From Leptospiraceae bacterium (GTDB taxonomy: Bacteria > Spirochaetota > Leptospiria > Leptospirales > Leptospiraceae), in assembly GCA_024233865.1 (NCBI GenBank), contig JACKPA010000001.1, positions 806,001-870,000 on the forward strand: a DNA stretch of 64,000 nt. Direction: 5' to 3'. The notes beneath the pieces were generated by a model. That model searched no databases and had not been told where the DNA came from. It was given only the letters and a program-made list of their open reading frames with translations. Positions 52,891 to 62,137 of this stretch are shown here, piece after piece. Each line of letters starts with the position of its first letter. Position 1 is the first letter of the stretch. Position numbers and translations under genes: made by a program.

Positions 52891-53745
52891 ATGTCTTTAA
52901 CAAATCAGCTGCAACATAAAAATAGCGAATATTCATTAGAATTAAAAGATGCTATTGAAGGAATGTCAAAATACCAAGATAAATATTTTGATATGGCTAT
53001 AGTAGACCCTCCATATGGAGCTTCAACTAAGGCAAACTGGAATTTAGATAAAAAGCATAATTTAGAAGGGTTTGGAGGAGAATGGAAACTTTCTTCCAGT
53101 TCATGGGACTTATTAAAAGGACATGAATCTTTTGAATTTACATTTCAATGGATAAAAGAATTGAAGAGACTTATAAAGCCAACCGGATCAATATGGATTC
53201 ATTCCACGTATCACAATTCCGGTATAGTGAATGTTTTGAGCCAAATTATTGGGTTGGAAATCATAAATGAAGTTGTGTGGTATAAAAGAAATGCTTTTCC
53301 GAATTTATCAAATAGAAGACTAACGGCTAGCCACGAAACTATACTTTGGCTGCACACCGGAGAAAAAAAAAGACAATACTATTTTGATCATGAAACTGCA
53401 AAAAAAGTGTATTTTATAGAGGATAAATTAAAAATGCCAGAAAAACAACTAAGAACTGTCTGGGATATTCCCAACAATAAAAGTAAAAGCGAAATTATTT
53501 TTGGAAACCATCCAACGCAAAAACCTTTACGATTAATTGAGCGTATGCTTCTCATATCAGCTCAAAAAGGTTGGAAATTACTTGTTCCTTTTGCAGGATC
53601 GGGAACTGAGTTATTAGCTGGTCTTGATTTTGGGATGGAAGTGCATGGATTTGAAATTAATAAAGAATATTATGATTTGGCAAATAAAAGAATAAGTCAT
53701 TATTTTGAAGAAAAAGTGAATCAGTTAAAATTTTCCAATGGCTAA
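52891..53745 (+). CDS. beta-class DNA methyltransferase (N6-adenine or N4-cytosine)
   Basis: This 284-residue protein has motif IV DPPYG at residues 39-43 near the N-terminus, a middle recognition part, GNHPTQKPLRLIERM, and the SAM motif FAGSGTELLAGLDFG near residue 235. This order defines beta-class amino methyltransferases. DPPY favours adenine-N6 but does not exclude cytosine-N4. No recognisable restriction partner is adjacent, so it may be an orphan. It lies between thiD and a truncated thiD copy, which marks it as an inserted gene. Confidence 0.9.
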   Translation: MSLTNQLQHKNSEYSLELKDAIEGMSKYQDKYFDMAIVDPPYGASTKANWNLDKKHNLEGFGGEWKLSSSSWDLLKGHESFEFTFQWIKELKRLIKPTGSIWIHSTYHNSGIVNVLSQIIGLEIINEVVWYKRNAFPNLSNRRLTASHETILWLHTGEKKRQYYFDHETAKKVYFIEDKLKMPEKQLRTVWDIPNNKSKSEIIFGNHPTQKPLRLIERMLLISAQKGWKLLVPFAGSGTELLAGLDFGMEVHGFEINKEYYDLANKRISHYFEEKVNQLKFSNG

Positions 53746-53862
53746 ACAAAATATAATGCTACTTGAGAATTATCATCCGTGTTGCCCGATAATAAATTTT
53801 TGATAAATATCTTTGATTCAATCAACCCGAATGAGTCTTTGAAAAATTCTTTGTTTGACACA

Positions 53863-54085
53863 TAAAAACAACATACCTGTTTTTATAGAAGAAAAAGGAA
53901 AATGCCTTTAAATCAGCTTGGATTCCGGCTCCTCCACCGGAATCAGAACCGGCAATGGTTAATGCAGTAGGATAGTAATTCATTTGTAACTCGTAAATTA
54001 TAGCACATACAAAAACAAATAAAAATTTCACACCAAAAAAGAACTTTTAAAAATGCTTTTTTTTAATAAATTAACTTGAGTAAAT
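53863..54085 (-). pseudogene. truncated copy of thiD 5' end and promoter
   Basis: The minus strand again encodes the thiD start ([21 protein letters not shown] at 53983) and the same extended -10 box. After about 30 codons the frame breaks: 131 bases present in real thiD are missing at an AGGAAAA microhomology. Similarity stops near 53863 inside thiD. It also lacks 8 bases near 54072 relative to the source. This is a dead duplicate left by insertion or recombination. Confidence 0.85.
53997..54005 (-). promoter_or_regulatory. duplicate of the thiD extended -10 promoter
   Basis: It is identical to 52702-52710 (TGC-TATAAT on the minus strand). If active it would transcribe the thiD fragment and run antisense to the methyltransferase gene. 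Confidence 0.45.
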
Positions 54086-54101
54086 AATATATGGAATTTA
54101 A

Positions 54102-54151
54102 ATGTTTGTATAAACATTGTGTTTGGTGCGAAGAAAGAACATGGTTCCATG
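54102..54151. promoter_or_regulatory. two palindromes upstream of the second receptor gene
   Basis: ATGTTT-GTAT-AAACAT (54102-54117) and CATGG-TT-CCATG (54140-54151) are perfect small palindromes 40-90 bases before the receptor ATG. The second sits inside a longer imperfect AGAAC...GTTCT repeat. They could be operator sites; no regulator is known. Confidence 0.35.
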
Positions 54152-54174
54152 AGTTCTACCTATCAATAAAACTA

Positions 54175-54181
54175 AGAGGAG
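54175..54181 (+). promoter_or_regulatory. ribosome-binding site of the second receptor
   Basis: AGAGGAG lies 9 bases before ATG 54191, one of the strongest such sites in the window. Confidence 0.6.
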
Positions 54182-54190
54182 ACTAAAAAT

Positions 54191-56170
54191 ATGATTAAAT
54201 TAAAAATAGGGGGAAGAGTACTAATTGGTTATATCATAGTTTTAGCTCTTATAATTATTATAGGGTGTATAGTATTTTTCAATTTAAAGACAATTAACGG
54301 GAATTTTCATTGGGTAATTCATACTGACGAAGTTTTACGTAATGCAGAAAGACTCAAAAAATTAGTTGTTGATATGGAAACGGGTGAAAGGGGTTTTATG
54401 ATTACCGGTAAAGATGAATTTCTGGAACCTTATAACCAGGGTTGGGATGATTTTGCTAAACTCATCGCTGCTCAAAAAAATTTAGTTTCGGACAATCCTC
54501 CACAAGTAAAGAGGCTGGAAGAAATTGAGAAAAATGTATACCAATGGAAAAATATAATAGCAATACCACTAATTGCCAAAAGGCGTGAAGTCACGCAGCA
54601 AAAAATAGATTACCAAGAGATTATCAATATTATTTCCAAGGCAGAAGGGAAAAAAATAATGGATACTATTCGTGGGCAATTTGACGAATTTACCAATATT
54701 GAAATACAATTAATGACTAAAAGAGAGAAAGATACAAATTCAGTAATTTCATCCATGGAAATCCTTATAACCGCACTAACGCTTGCCGCAATTATTGTGG
54801 GAGTAATCATCGCATTGTTAATCACACGTAGTATCACCAAACCTCTATCCGGTTTATTAAATACATTAAACAGCATCGAGCAAAAAGGAGACTTTTCTAC
54901 AAAAATTGATATTCAATCTCAAGACGAAGTAGGACAAGTGGGAAATGCACTCAATTCCATGATGGCGGTATTCCAAGATATGAATTCGGATGTTATAAAA
55001 CTCGCAAACTCTGCGATTGCCGGTCAACTTTCAACAAGAGCAGATACTTCAAAATACCAGGGAGATTTTAAACGGATTATAAGTGGCATCAATAATACTT
55101 TGGATACTGTGGTTCTACCTATTCAAGAAGCTTCCAATGTTTTACAACAGCTTAAGGAAGGAAATTTAAATGTTATGGTAAAAGGAAATTATAGTGGCGA
55201 CCATGCAATTATAAAAGAAAACTTAAATGACACTATACTATCCTTAAAAAATTACATTGGTGAAATTTCTACAATTCTTGTAAAAATGGCGGAAGGAAAT
55301 TTGAATATTGAAGTGACTGGAGACTACAAAGGTGATTTTATAAATATAAAAAAAGCCCTAAATAACATTATAGACTCGTTTAACCTTATTTTAAACCAGA
55401 TTGCAAATGGTTCTAATGAGGTTTTGGCTAGTGCCAATCAGTTGTCTACTGCAAGTCAATCCTTATCGGACGGAGCAAATGAACAAACAAGTTCAGTGGA
55501 AGAAATCGTTACAAGCTTAGCCGAAGTAGGAGCACAAGTTAAACAAACCGCAGAAAATGCAAATACTACAAATGGTGTTATGGTTGTGACCAGGCAGAAA
55601 GCCATAGCAGGAAACAACGAAATGAAAGCTCTATTGAATGCCATAGAGGATTTGAATAATACTTCTGAAAAAATATCCAAAATAATACGTGAAATTGAAT
55701 CCATTGCTTTCCAAACTAATATTCTTGCTTTAAATGCTGGTGTGGAAGCAGCCAGAGCTGGACATTATGGGAAAGGCTTTAATGTGGTAGCAACAGAGGT
55801 GAGGAATTTGGCAATGAGGGCATCTGCTTCTGCCAAAGAAACCTCAGAATTGATAGAAGAAACTATTAAAAAGATCAATTCGAGTTCTAAGCTTACGGGA
55901 AATACTGCTGATATTTTAAATGATATGATGGGTAACATTAACCAGGTTACCGAACTGGTAGGACAAATTGCCATCGCAGCAAATGAACAAAATTCTGCAG
56001 TAACCAACGTATCAAATAGTATCGACCATATTGCAAAAATCACTATGTCTAACTCTGCAGCCTCCGAGCAGATGGCAGCCTCTAGTGAGGAATTAACCGG
56101 ACAAGCGGAGTCATTCAGACAAATGTCCAACCAATTTGAGTTGAAAAAGTTACACTATAGCCAAAAATAG
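54191..56170 (+). CDS. transmembrane chemoreceptor with CHASE3 sensor
   Basis: In this 659-residue protein, TM1 is about 8-31. A CHASE3-like four-helix sensor spans about 35-185 ([20 protein letters not shown] is its hallmark). TM2 is about 190-212. Four HAMP-like units (about 212-400) and the MCP hairpin follow, with its tip near [22 protein letters not shown]. It senses extracytoplasmic signals and starts the second chemotaxis operon with cheW, cheA, a receiver/ATPase protein and cheY. It lies just after the thiD duplication. Confidence 0.93.
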   Translation: MIKLKIGGRVLIGYIIVLALIIIIGCIVFFNLKTINGNFHWVIHTDEVLRNAERLKKLVVDMETGERGFMITGKDEFLEPYNQGWDDFAKLIAAQKNLVSDNPPQVKRLEEIEKNVYQWKNIIAIPLIAKRREVTQQKIDYQEIINIISKAEGKKIMDTIRGQFDEFTNIEIQLMTKREKDTNSVISSMEILITALTLAAIIVGVIIALLITRSITKPLSGLLNTLNSIEQKGDFSTKIDIQSQDEVGQVGNALNSMMAVFQDMNSDVIKLANSAIAGQLSTRADTSKYQGDFKRIISGINNTLDTVVLPIQEASNVLQQLKEGNLNVMVKGNYSGDHAIIKENLNDTILSLKNYIGEISTILVKMAEGNLNIEVTGDYKGDFINIKKALNNIIDSFNLILNQIANGSNEVLASANQLSTASQSLSDGANEQTSSVEEIVTSLAEVGAQVKQTAENANTTNGVMVVTRQKAIAGNNEMKALLNAIEDLNNTSEKISKIIREIESIAFQTNILALNAGVEAARAGHYGKGFNVVATEVRNLAMRASASAKETSELIEETIKKINSSSKLTGNTADILNDMMGNINQVTELVGQIAIAANEQNSAVTNVSNSIDHIAKITMSNSAASEQMAASSEELTGQAESFRQMSNQFELKKLHYSQK

Positions 56171-56198
56171 AGGTTATCTAAACAAGAGGTTCTTAAGT

Positions 56199-56693
56199 AT
56201 GAACGATAATGATGTACGCATAGATAATGAAGATACCATGAAGGACCTTTATTTGATATTTACTGTCAACAAAAGGGATTATGCTTTGGATGTTCATTAT
56301 TTAATAGAGATCATTGCCATTCAACCATTATCCGAAATTGATAATATGCCAGAATATGTAAAAGGAGTTATAAATCTTAGGGGGAAAATCATCCCAATCA
56401 TAGATGTTAGGCTAAGACTAAAATTACCAACAAAAGAATATTCCGAATTTACATGTGTACTAATTGTTAAACTGGGAGAATTATTTTTTGGCATGGTAGT
56501 GGATGCAGTACAAGAACTCATCCATATTCCGGAAGAAAATAAAGAGCCAACTCCGACTTTTCTTGTAACCAATAAGACGTGGTGTATAGATTACATCGGA
56601 AAGTTAGAGAAAGATATTAAGATGATTTTAAATCTGGATAAATTTTTACATTGGAATGAAGTTGAAAAACTTCAAACTACAGAACTAGTATGA
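56199..56693 (+). CDS. cheW: chemotaxis adaptor CheW (second operon)
   Basis: This 164-residue CheW domain has LIFTVNKRDYALDVHYLIEII, YVKGVINLRGKIIPIIDVRLRL and FFGMVVDAVQELI. It has an acidic N-terminal extension of about 15 residues that the first CheW lacks. Its stop overlaps the cheA start (ATGA-type overlap of 4 bases). Confidence 0.93.
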   Translation: MNDNDVRIDNEDTMKDLYLIFTVNKRDYALDVHYLIEIIAIQPLSEIDNMPEYVKGVINLRGKIIPIIDVRLRLKLPTKEYSEFTCVLIVKLGELFFGMVVDAVQELIHIPEENKEPTPTFLVTNKTWCIDYIGKLEKDIKMILNLDKFLHWNEVEKLQTTELV

Positions 56694-58483
56694 ATACGGA
56701 TAATAAAAAAATTCTTGAAGATTTGGTTCAATCCTCAAAGGAAATCTTAGAAAGTATTGAGTCATTACTTATTAAATTAGAAAAGAGTTATGAACGTAAA
56801 GAATCTTTAAGTATTGATACTATCAATAACCTATTTCGACAATTCCATACCTTGAAAGGTAACTCCGGTTTTTTTGACTTCCATAACATTGAAAGTCTTG
56901 CTCATACTGCAGAAACAATCTTAAATGATTTGAGAAACTTAACAATAGAAATTAATTATGAATTAATTGATTCCATCATTGAAACTAGAGATTTTTTGCT
57001 TAATATGATAGAACACGTCGAACGGGTCGGTGATGATAGTGAATTTGAATCGGAAACCAAATCTCGTATAAAAAGACTTGAAATATTGCAAAGCAGACAG
57101 TCTCGAAAAATTAAAACAGACGAGCCAGAGAAAACCAAACCACCGTTTGGCATTTTTGAAGACGAACCAGAGGACGAGAAAGTAAAACCACCGTTTGGTA
57201 TTTTTGAAGACGGACCAATTGAAGAACAGCTTCAAAGAAATATCGAATATGTAGAAAAAAAAGACACTACTAAAAAAGATATTCGAATTGATACCCAAAA
57301 ATTAGATGTACTGATAGATACCATTGGAGAGTTGGTGATTGCAGAATCCTTGGTAACAGAAAATCCGGATTTGAACGGTTTATACCTGGAAAACTTCTCA
57401 AGATCATCCGAGCATCTGAAAAAAATTGTAAAATCTCTACAAGACATAGCACTAGGTCTTAGGATGGTACCAATAGAAGGTATATACCAAAAAATGGAAA
57501 GATTGGTTCGGGACATCTCTCGAAAAAAAGGCAAAAAAGTAAATCTAGAATTACAGGGAACAGACACAGAAGTTGATAAAAATATATTAGAAAATATTTC
57601 CGATCCTCTAATGCACTTGATTCGGAACGCAATAGACCATGGTTTGGAAGATTCGGAAACTCGCAAAAAATTAGGTAAACCGGAGTGTGGAGAAATAAAG
57701 TTAGAGGCTTTTAATGCCGGAAGTAATGTAGTTATTAATGTTATAGACGACGGCAAGGGATTAGATAAGAAAAAAATCCTTCAAAAAGCAATAAGACAAG
57801 GTCTGGTAAAAGATTCGGATACCTTAAAAGACGAAGAAATAGTTGATTTAATCTTTATTCCAGGCTTTACAACAACCGAGCAATTAACAGAAACTTCAGG
57901 ACGTGGGGTTGGTATGGATGTTGTAAAGAAAAATATAATGAACCTCAATGGAGAAATTCAGGTTCTAACCAATTATCAAAAAGGAACAACCTTTACGATT
58001 AAACTTCCTTTAACCCTTTCCATCATAGACGGGATGATCGTAACCAATAAGAGTAAATACTATATTATTCCAGCTGTGGATATAGTGGAGACTTTTGAGT
58101 TAAAAGAGCAAAAGTTTGATATGATAGATGATTACAATAAAGTTTTAAGATATAGGGAAAAGGTTGTTCCCATTGTATCAATTGAGAATTCGATTAATGA
58201 AAATTATAATGATTCTTTTTTAAATTCAGGTTCGGAACTTTATTTAATTATCGTTGAATCTAAAAAACAGTACCTTGGGCTTATTCTAGATAACATTATA
58301 GTTAATCAATCTATTGTGATTAAATCTCTTCCTGAAATGTTTAAAAACATAAAAGTTTATAACGGTTGTACTATTTTAGGAAATGGTAAAATTGCGTTTA
58401 TTCTTGATATAAAATATATGGTTGAAAATTATTCCTCAATTTCAAAACATGATAAATCAAAATTACAAATGTTCCAAAGATGA
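56690..58483 (+). CDS. cheA: chemotaxis histidine kinase CheA (second operon)
   Basis: This 597-residue protein has HPt about 5-115 with H53 in FHTLKGNSGFF. A linker at 116-195 has no P2 domain but two copies of PPFGIFED (151-158 and 167-174). Dimerisation follows from about 198 (IRIDTQKLDVLIDTIGELV), then HATPase (LIRNAIDHGLED, IDDGKGL, GRGVGMDVV) and one CheW-like domain from about 445. It is shorter than the first CheA by one CheW domain. It probably phosphorylates the next two gene products. Confidence 0.95.
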   Translation: MNTDNKKILEDLVQSSKEILESIESLLIKLEKSYERKESLSIDTINNLFRQFHTLKGNSGFFDFHNIESLAHTAETILNDLRNLTIEINYELIDSIIETRDFLLNMIEHVERVGDDSEFESETKSRIKRLEILQSRQSRKIKTDEPEKTKPPFGIFEDEPEDEKVKPPFGIFEDGPIEEQLQRNIEYVEKKDTTKKDIRIDTQKLDVLIDTIGELVIAESLVTENPDLNGLYLENFSRSSEHLKKIVKSLQDIALGLRMVPIEGIYQKMERLVRDISRKKGKKVNLELQGTDTEVDKNILENISDPLMHLIRNAIDHGLEDSETRKKLGKPECGEIKLEAFNAGSNVVINVIDDGKGLDKKKILQKAIRQGLVKDSDTLKDEEIVDLIFIPGFTTTEQLTETSGRGVGMDVVKKNIMNLNGEIQVLTNYQKGTTFTIKLPLTLSIIDGMIVTNKSKYYIIPAVDIVETFELKEQKFDMIDDYNKVLRYREKVVPIVSIENSINENYNDSFLNSGSELYLIIVESKKQYLGLILDNIIVNQSIVIKSLPEMFKNIKVYNGCTILGNGKIAFILDIKYMVENYSSISKHDKSKLQMFQR

Positions 58484-59727
58484 CACCAAAGATTTTAGTA
58501 GTAGACGATAACCCTCTTACTTTATCAACTATTGAGGCCATATTAGTGGCTGAACAATACCACTATCAATTAGCTGAAAATAGAGAGCAATGCTTAGAAC
58601 TTTTAGAATCCCAAAGTTTTTATATTCTTATTACCGATTTGGCTATGCCTGAAATTGAAGATGGTTTGGCACTTATAGACGAAGTGAATCAAAAATATCC
58701 CTCGGTTGTGATCATAGTTCATTCCGGATATTCCGATCATGAATTGATCATCAAAACACTTTCTCAAAAAAAAGCTTATGATTATCTTGTCAAACCTATA
58801 AACGCTAGCACTCTAAAATTTTCCATAAACAGGGCTTATGAACACTATACCTTAAATTTGAAACTGAATTCTATTAAACAAGATGAATCTAATTTATTTC
58901 AGAATATAATTCAAATCTTTGATTGGAAAGAAGAACTGAACAACAAATACGTTGATTCACTTGCTCCAAGCCTAATTCGTCAGATTAATATCAGCATGTT
59001 GCAGGGGGGAGGGTTTGGAGGATTAATTTCCATCTTAAGTATATTTCTTAAAAAAATGGTATACCAACCGGAAAACAAGGGATATTTTGTTCCGGAGAAA
59101 ATTGTAAAGATTATAGAGGAAAACTATGAGATCGTTAAAGTTTTGTTAAGTAGCCTTTCGAATGTACAGAGCTTAATGATGGAAGAAAAATTTTACACAA
59201 ATGAAATTTTTGTTCGTGAAATTATACCATTTATGACTGCAACTGTGAAAAAGCTGGAAGGAATGGAAAAATTAAAAAATCAAAAAATTATAGTCTCCAA
59301 TTTACCTCATTCCGTAGAAAACCAAAAAATCATATTTGTAGAAGACAAGATGGAATTGGTTTTTCAGGAACTTTTGATCAATGCAATGAAATATTCCGGT
59401 GAGGGGGATGAAATTTATGTACTATTTTTTTATACATCTATTCATTTGGAGGTTAAGATTTTAAATAAAGCATATCAAATAATTGATGGAAGTTATGGAA
59501 TTACCGGAAAAAATGAAACTAGGGTTTTTGAACCTTTTTATAGACTCCATTCTGCATTAGATGAGACATACGAATTAGAAAAATTCAAATTCGGACTTGG
59601 TTTAACGGTAGTAAAAAAGATTTTACAACTTCATAAAGCTGACATATCCATTTATACAATACCTAATAATATTAAAGAAAATCAAAATGACGTTTGTGTT
59701 TGGATACGTTTCCCGTTTATTGAATGA
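58480..59727 (+). CDS. receiver / GFG-domain / HATPase protein (copy 3, intact receiver)
   Basis: This 415-residue protein has a complete receiver at 1-125: VVDDNPLT, D53 in LITDLAMP, Ser in VHSGYSD and K105 in YLVKPI. A middle region holds LQGGGFGGLISILSIF (about 174-189). The HATPase-like domain has FQELLINAMKYSGEGD and FGLGLTVVKKILQLHKA, with ILNKAYQ at the G1 position. It is paralogous to the two genes at 36253-38723, which have lost receiver residues. It overlaps cheA by 4 bases. It may be a CheA-controlled effector ATPase. Confidence 0.83.
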   Translation: MTPKILVVDDNPLTLSTIEAILVAEQYHYQLAENREQCLELLESQSFYILITDLAMPEIEDGLALIDEVNQKYPSVVIIVHSGYSDHELIIKTLSQKKAYDYLVKPINASTLKFSINRAYEHYTLNLKLNSIKQDESNLFQNIIQIFDWKEELNNKYVDSLAPSLIRQINISMLQGGGFGGLISILSIFLKKMVYQPENKGYFVPEKIVKIIEENYEIVKVLLSSLSNVQSLMMEEKFYTNEIFVREIIPFMTATVKKLEGMEKLKNQKIIVSNLPHSVENQKIIFVEDKMELVFQELLINAMKYSGEGDEIYVLFFYTSIHLEVKILNKAYQIIDGSYGITGKNETRVFEPFYRLHSALDETYELEKFKFGLGLTVVKKILQLHKADISIYTIPNNIKENQNDVCVWIRFPFIE

Positions 59728-59744
59728 AAATATAGAGGACATAC

Positions 59745-60107
59745 ATGAAAAAAGTTTTAACTGTTGATGATTCTCCTATGGTTTTAAATTTACTTGAGAT
59801 TGCTTTGAGTATGGAAGATTATGAAGTTGATCAAGCAAATAACCCAAAAGAAGCAATAGAAAAAGTAAAAGAAAATACCTATGATTTTGGAATTTTTGAT
59901 GTTAATATGCCTGGAATGACCGGTTTGGAATTGATTCCAATTGTAAAATCTATGGAAAACGGGAAAAACATGAAAATCATAATGCTTACAACAGAGTCTG
60001 GTGATGAGATGCAAAAGCAGGCAAAACAAGCCGGAGCAAAAGCCTGGCTTATCAAACCTTTTAAAGACGATGATCTTATTCAATTAATGAGTGCGTTGTC
60101 AAAATAA
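59745..60107 (+). CDS. cheY: CheY-like response regulator (second operon)
   Basis: This 120-residue protein has LTVDDSPMVL, D52 in FGIFDVNMPGMTG, LTTESGDEM and LIKPFKDDD. It closes the second chemotaxis operon and is followed by fliD. It is the likely output protein of this pathway. Confidence 0.93.
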   Translation: MKKVLTVDDSPMVLNLLEIALSMEDYEVDQANNPKEAIEKVKENTYDFGIFDVNMPGMTGLELIPIVKSMENGKNMKIIMLTTESGDEMQKQAKQAGAKAWLIKPFKDDDLIQLMSALSK

Positions 60108-60165
60108 GTAGAAGATTTTAAAATCTAATGAATTGGGTATAATTTTACGATAATATAAGGACTAT

Positions 60166-60170
60166 AGGAG
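60166..60170 (+). promoter_or_regulatory. ribosome-binding site of fliD
   Basis: AGGAG is 7 bases before ATG 60178. A TATAAT-like box lies at about 60138 in the 70-base gap, but no matching -35 is evident. Confidence 0.5.
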
Positions 60171-60177
60171 AAAAATT

Positions 60178-62124
60178 ATGCCCTCTTTTATTTCAGGTAT
60201 GCATTCCGGACATGATACGGATAAGGTAGTCAAACAACTCGTAGAACTAGAAGCGAGGCCTATTAAGAGATGGGAAAAGCAGAATGATCTAAGTAGCATC
60301 CAGATTAAAGCCTGGGAAGAAGTGAAACGACTGTCTCTAAATTTGCAAAATAAAACAAAAGCTCTAGTTTCCTTTACAACCCCTTTTTCCTCTAAAAAAA
60401 CCGAATTCTTTCCTCCAGGAGCTATAGCGGGTGAAGCCACGAGAGAAGCGGAAGTTGGAAAGCAAAAAATAGAGGTTTCTCAGCTAGCTACTCGCCACAA
60501 GGTTGGAGGCGAAAAGGTTGCCAATAATAAACAATTAAACCCTGGAAAATTTTCCATTATTTCTGGTGATACCAGGGTTGACATAGACTTTCCCGGCGGA
60601 GGTTTAGACTCTCTCAAAGAAAGTATAGACAAATACGCCCATCAAATTGTAAGATCGTTTATCTTAAAGGTAGATAAGGAAAATTCCGTATTCTCTTTGT
60701 ATGCAGAAAAATATGGCGTTAATTCCGAATTAAAGTTTATTGATCCTTCAGGTATTTTAAAAGATGCCGGACTTCTTGATTCCCAAATACCGGAACCGGC
60801 TTCTGAGGAAGTCACGCTCAACATTGCAACTGAGTCTGGAGAAGAGTTCCAAACGGATAGATTTTCCAAAAACAGTGATCCCGATTCCAAACCGGAAATC
60901 AATGGAAGCACGATCATTGTTAAACCAAATACAGCTTATAGCTTCCCTATCAATGAAGTGGAAGTTAAGAAATTTTCATCTTTGGATTTCTTAATAGGTG
61001 GCGGAGATGCTTCGATTTCTTATCCGGATTATTTGGGAGTTGGAGTTTATTTTAAAGACGGAGACGAAGAAAAGCCGAGATTTGAAAATCTGCCATTTAA
61101 AAACGGAAAGTATACACTTAATGTTTCCGACTTTATTAAAGGAAAAAAGATTATCAAAATTATCTTGTCCAATACTTCGGGTGAACCGCTACCTTTTAGT
61201 AAAGTAATGATGATCACTCCCGGAGACGGAGGACAAGTTCCTAAAACAAGTGTTATTATTCCGGCTCAAAACGCAGTTTTTAAAATAGATGGAATTGAAG
61301 TAGAAAGGGATAGCAATGAAAACATCATGGATGTTTTGAAAGGAGTTGCTTTGACCTTGTACAAAACAACAGAAGAACCGGTAGAACTTCATGTAGAAGT
61401 AGATGCATCCAAGGGTATTGAAATGATTAAAGAATTTGTGGATGCCTATAACGATTTGGTGAAGTTTTCCAGAGAAATGACCATTGTGAACAAACAAGAC
61501 AACAGTGAATACAACAAAGACACAACGGTAGACACAAAAAAAGAAATTGGAAAAGACTACTGGGAAAACAAAGCCAATACGGGTATACTAGCAAGCGACG
61601 CATTTCTGATTCGATTGTACAGCGGTTTGCGAAACATTACAAGTGCATCTTATCCTTCTTCTACAGAGCCAAGGCTAAAGGTTTTGTATGACGTAGGAAT
61701 TACTACAGGTGAAGTTGGCGCTTCGTGGACAGATGTAAACAAAGGTCTTTTGGTTATCAATGAAGAGAACCTAAAATTGGCTCTCACCCAATTTCCCGAT
61801 TCCGTAAAAGAGTTATTTGCTTCTGATAACAACCATGACAGTCTGACTGATGATGGTGTGGGATATTCTATCATAGAGGTTTTAAAACCTTACACAAGAC
61901 CTTCTACCGGAATTATTGCGAGTAAAATTAAGCTATCTCAAAACACAATCTCGGAAAACAATCGAAAAATTAAAAAACACGAGTCTTACCTTGTGAAATA
62001 TGAAGACAAACTAAAGCTCAAGTTCAGTTTGATGGAGAAGAAAATGGGGAAAAATAAGGCAATGAGCACTTTTCTCAAAAATAGCTTGAGACAAATGAGA
62101 AGTAACTCCAAAGATGACGAATAA
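60178..62124 (+). CDS. fliD: flagellar filament cap protein FliD
   Basis: This 648-residue FliD has an N-terminal coil typical of spirochaetes (FISGMHSGHDTDKVVKQLVELEARPIK split over residues 5-31), RHKVGG, an inserted variable centre, and FKIDGIEVERDSNENIMDVLKGVALTL, then MIKEFVDAYNDLV and a C-terminal coiled coil. It caps periplasmic flagella and promotes flagellin assembly. It directly follows the chemotaxis operon and overlaps or abuts an unknown gene. Confidence 0.93.
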   Translation: MPSFISGMHSGHDTDKVVKQLVELEARPIKRWEKQNDLSSIQIKAWEEVKRLSLNLQNKTKALVSFTTPFSSKKTEFFPPGAIAGEATREAEVGKQKIEVSQLATRHKVGGEKVANNKQLNPGKFSIISGDTRVDIDFPGGGLDSLKESIDKYAHQIVRSFILKVDKENSVFSLYAEKYGVNSELKFIDPSGILKDAGLLDSQIPEPASEEVTLNIATESGEEFQTDRFSKNSDPDSKPEINGSTIIVKPNTAYSFPINEVEVKKFSSLDFLIGGGDASISYPDYLGVGVYFKDGDEEKPRFENLPFKNGKYTLNVSDFIKGKKIIKIILSNTSGEPLPFSKVMMITPGDGGQVPKTSVIIPAQNAVFKIDGIEVERDSNENIMDVLKGVALTLYKTTEEPVELHVEVDASKGIEMIKEFVDAYNDLVKFSREMTIVNKQDNSEYNKDTTVDTKKEIGKDYWENKANTGILASDAFLIRLYSGLRNITSASYPSSTEPRLKVLYDVGITTGEVGASWTDVNKGLLVINEENLKLALTQFPDSVKELFASDNNHDSLTDDGVGYSIIEVLKPYTRPSTGIIASKIKLSQNTISENNRKIKKHESYLVKYEDKLKLKFSLMEKKMGKNKAMSTFLKNSLRQMRSNSKDDE

Positions 62125-62137
62125 GGACCGGAACTAT

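Noticed and set aside
53822..54031. Second thiD gene
   Set aside because: Only the first 30 or so codons match, followed by a 131-base deletion and frame break; it is a duplicate fragment.
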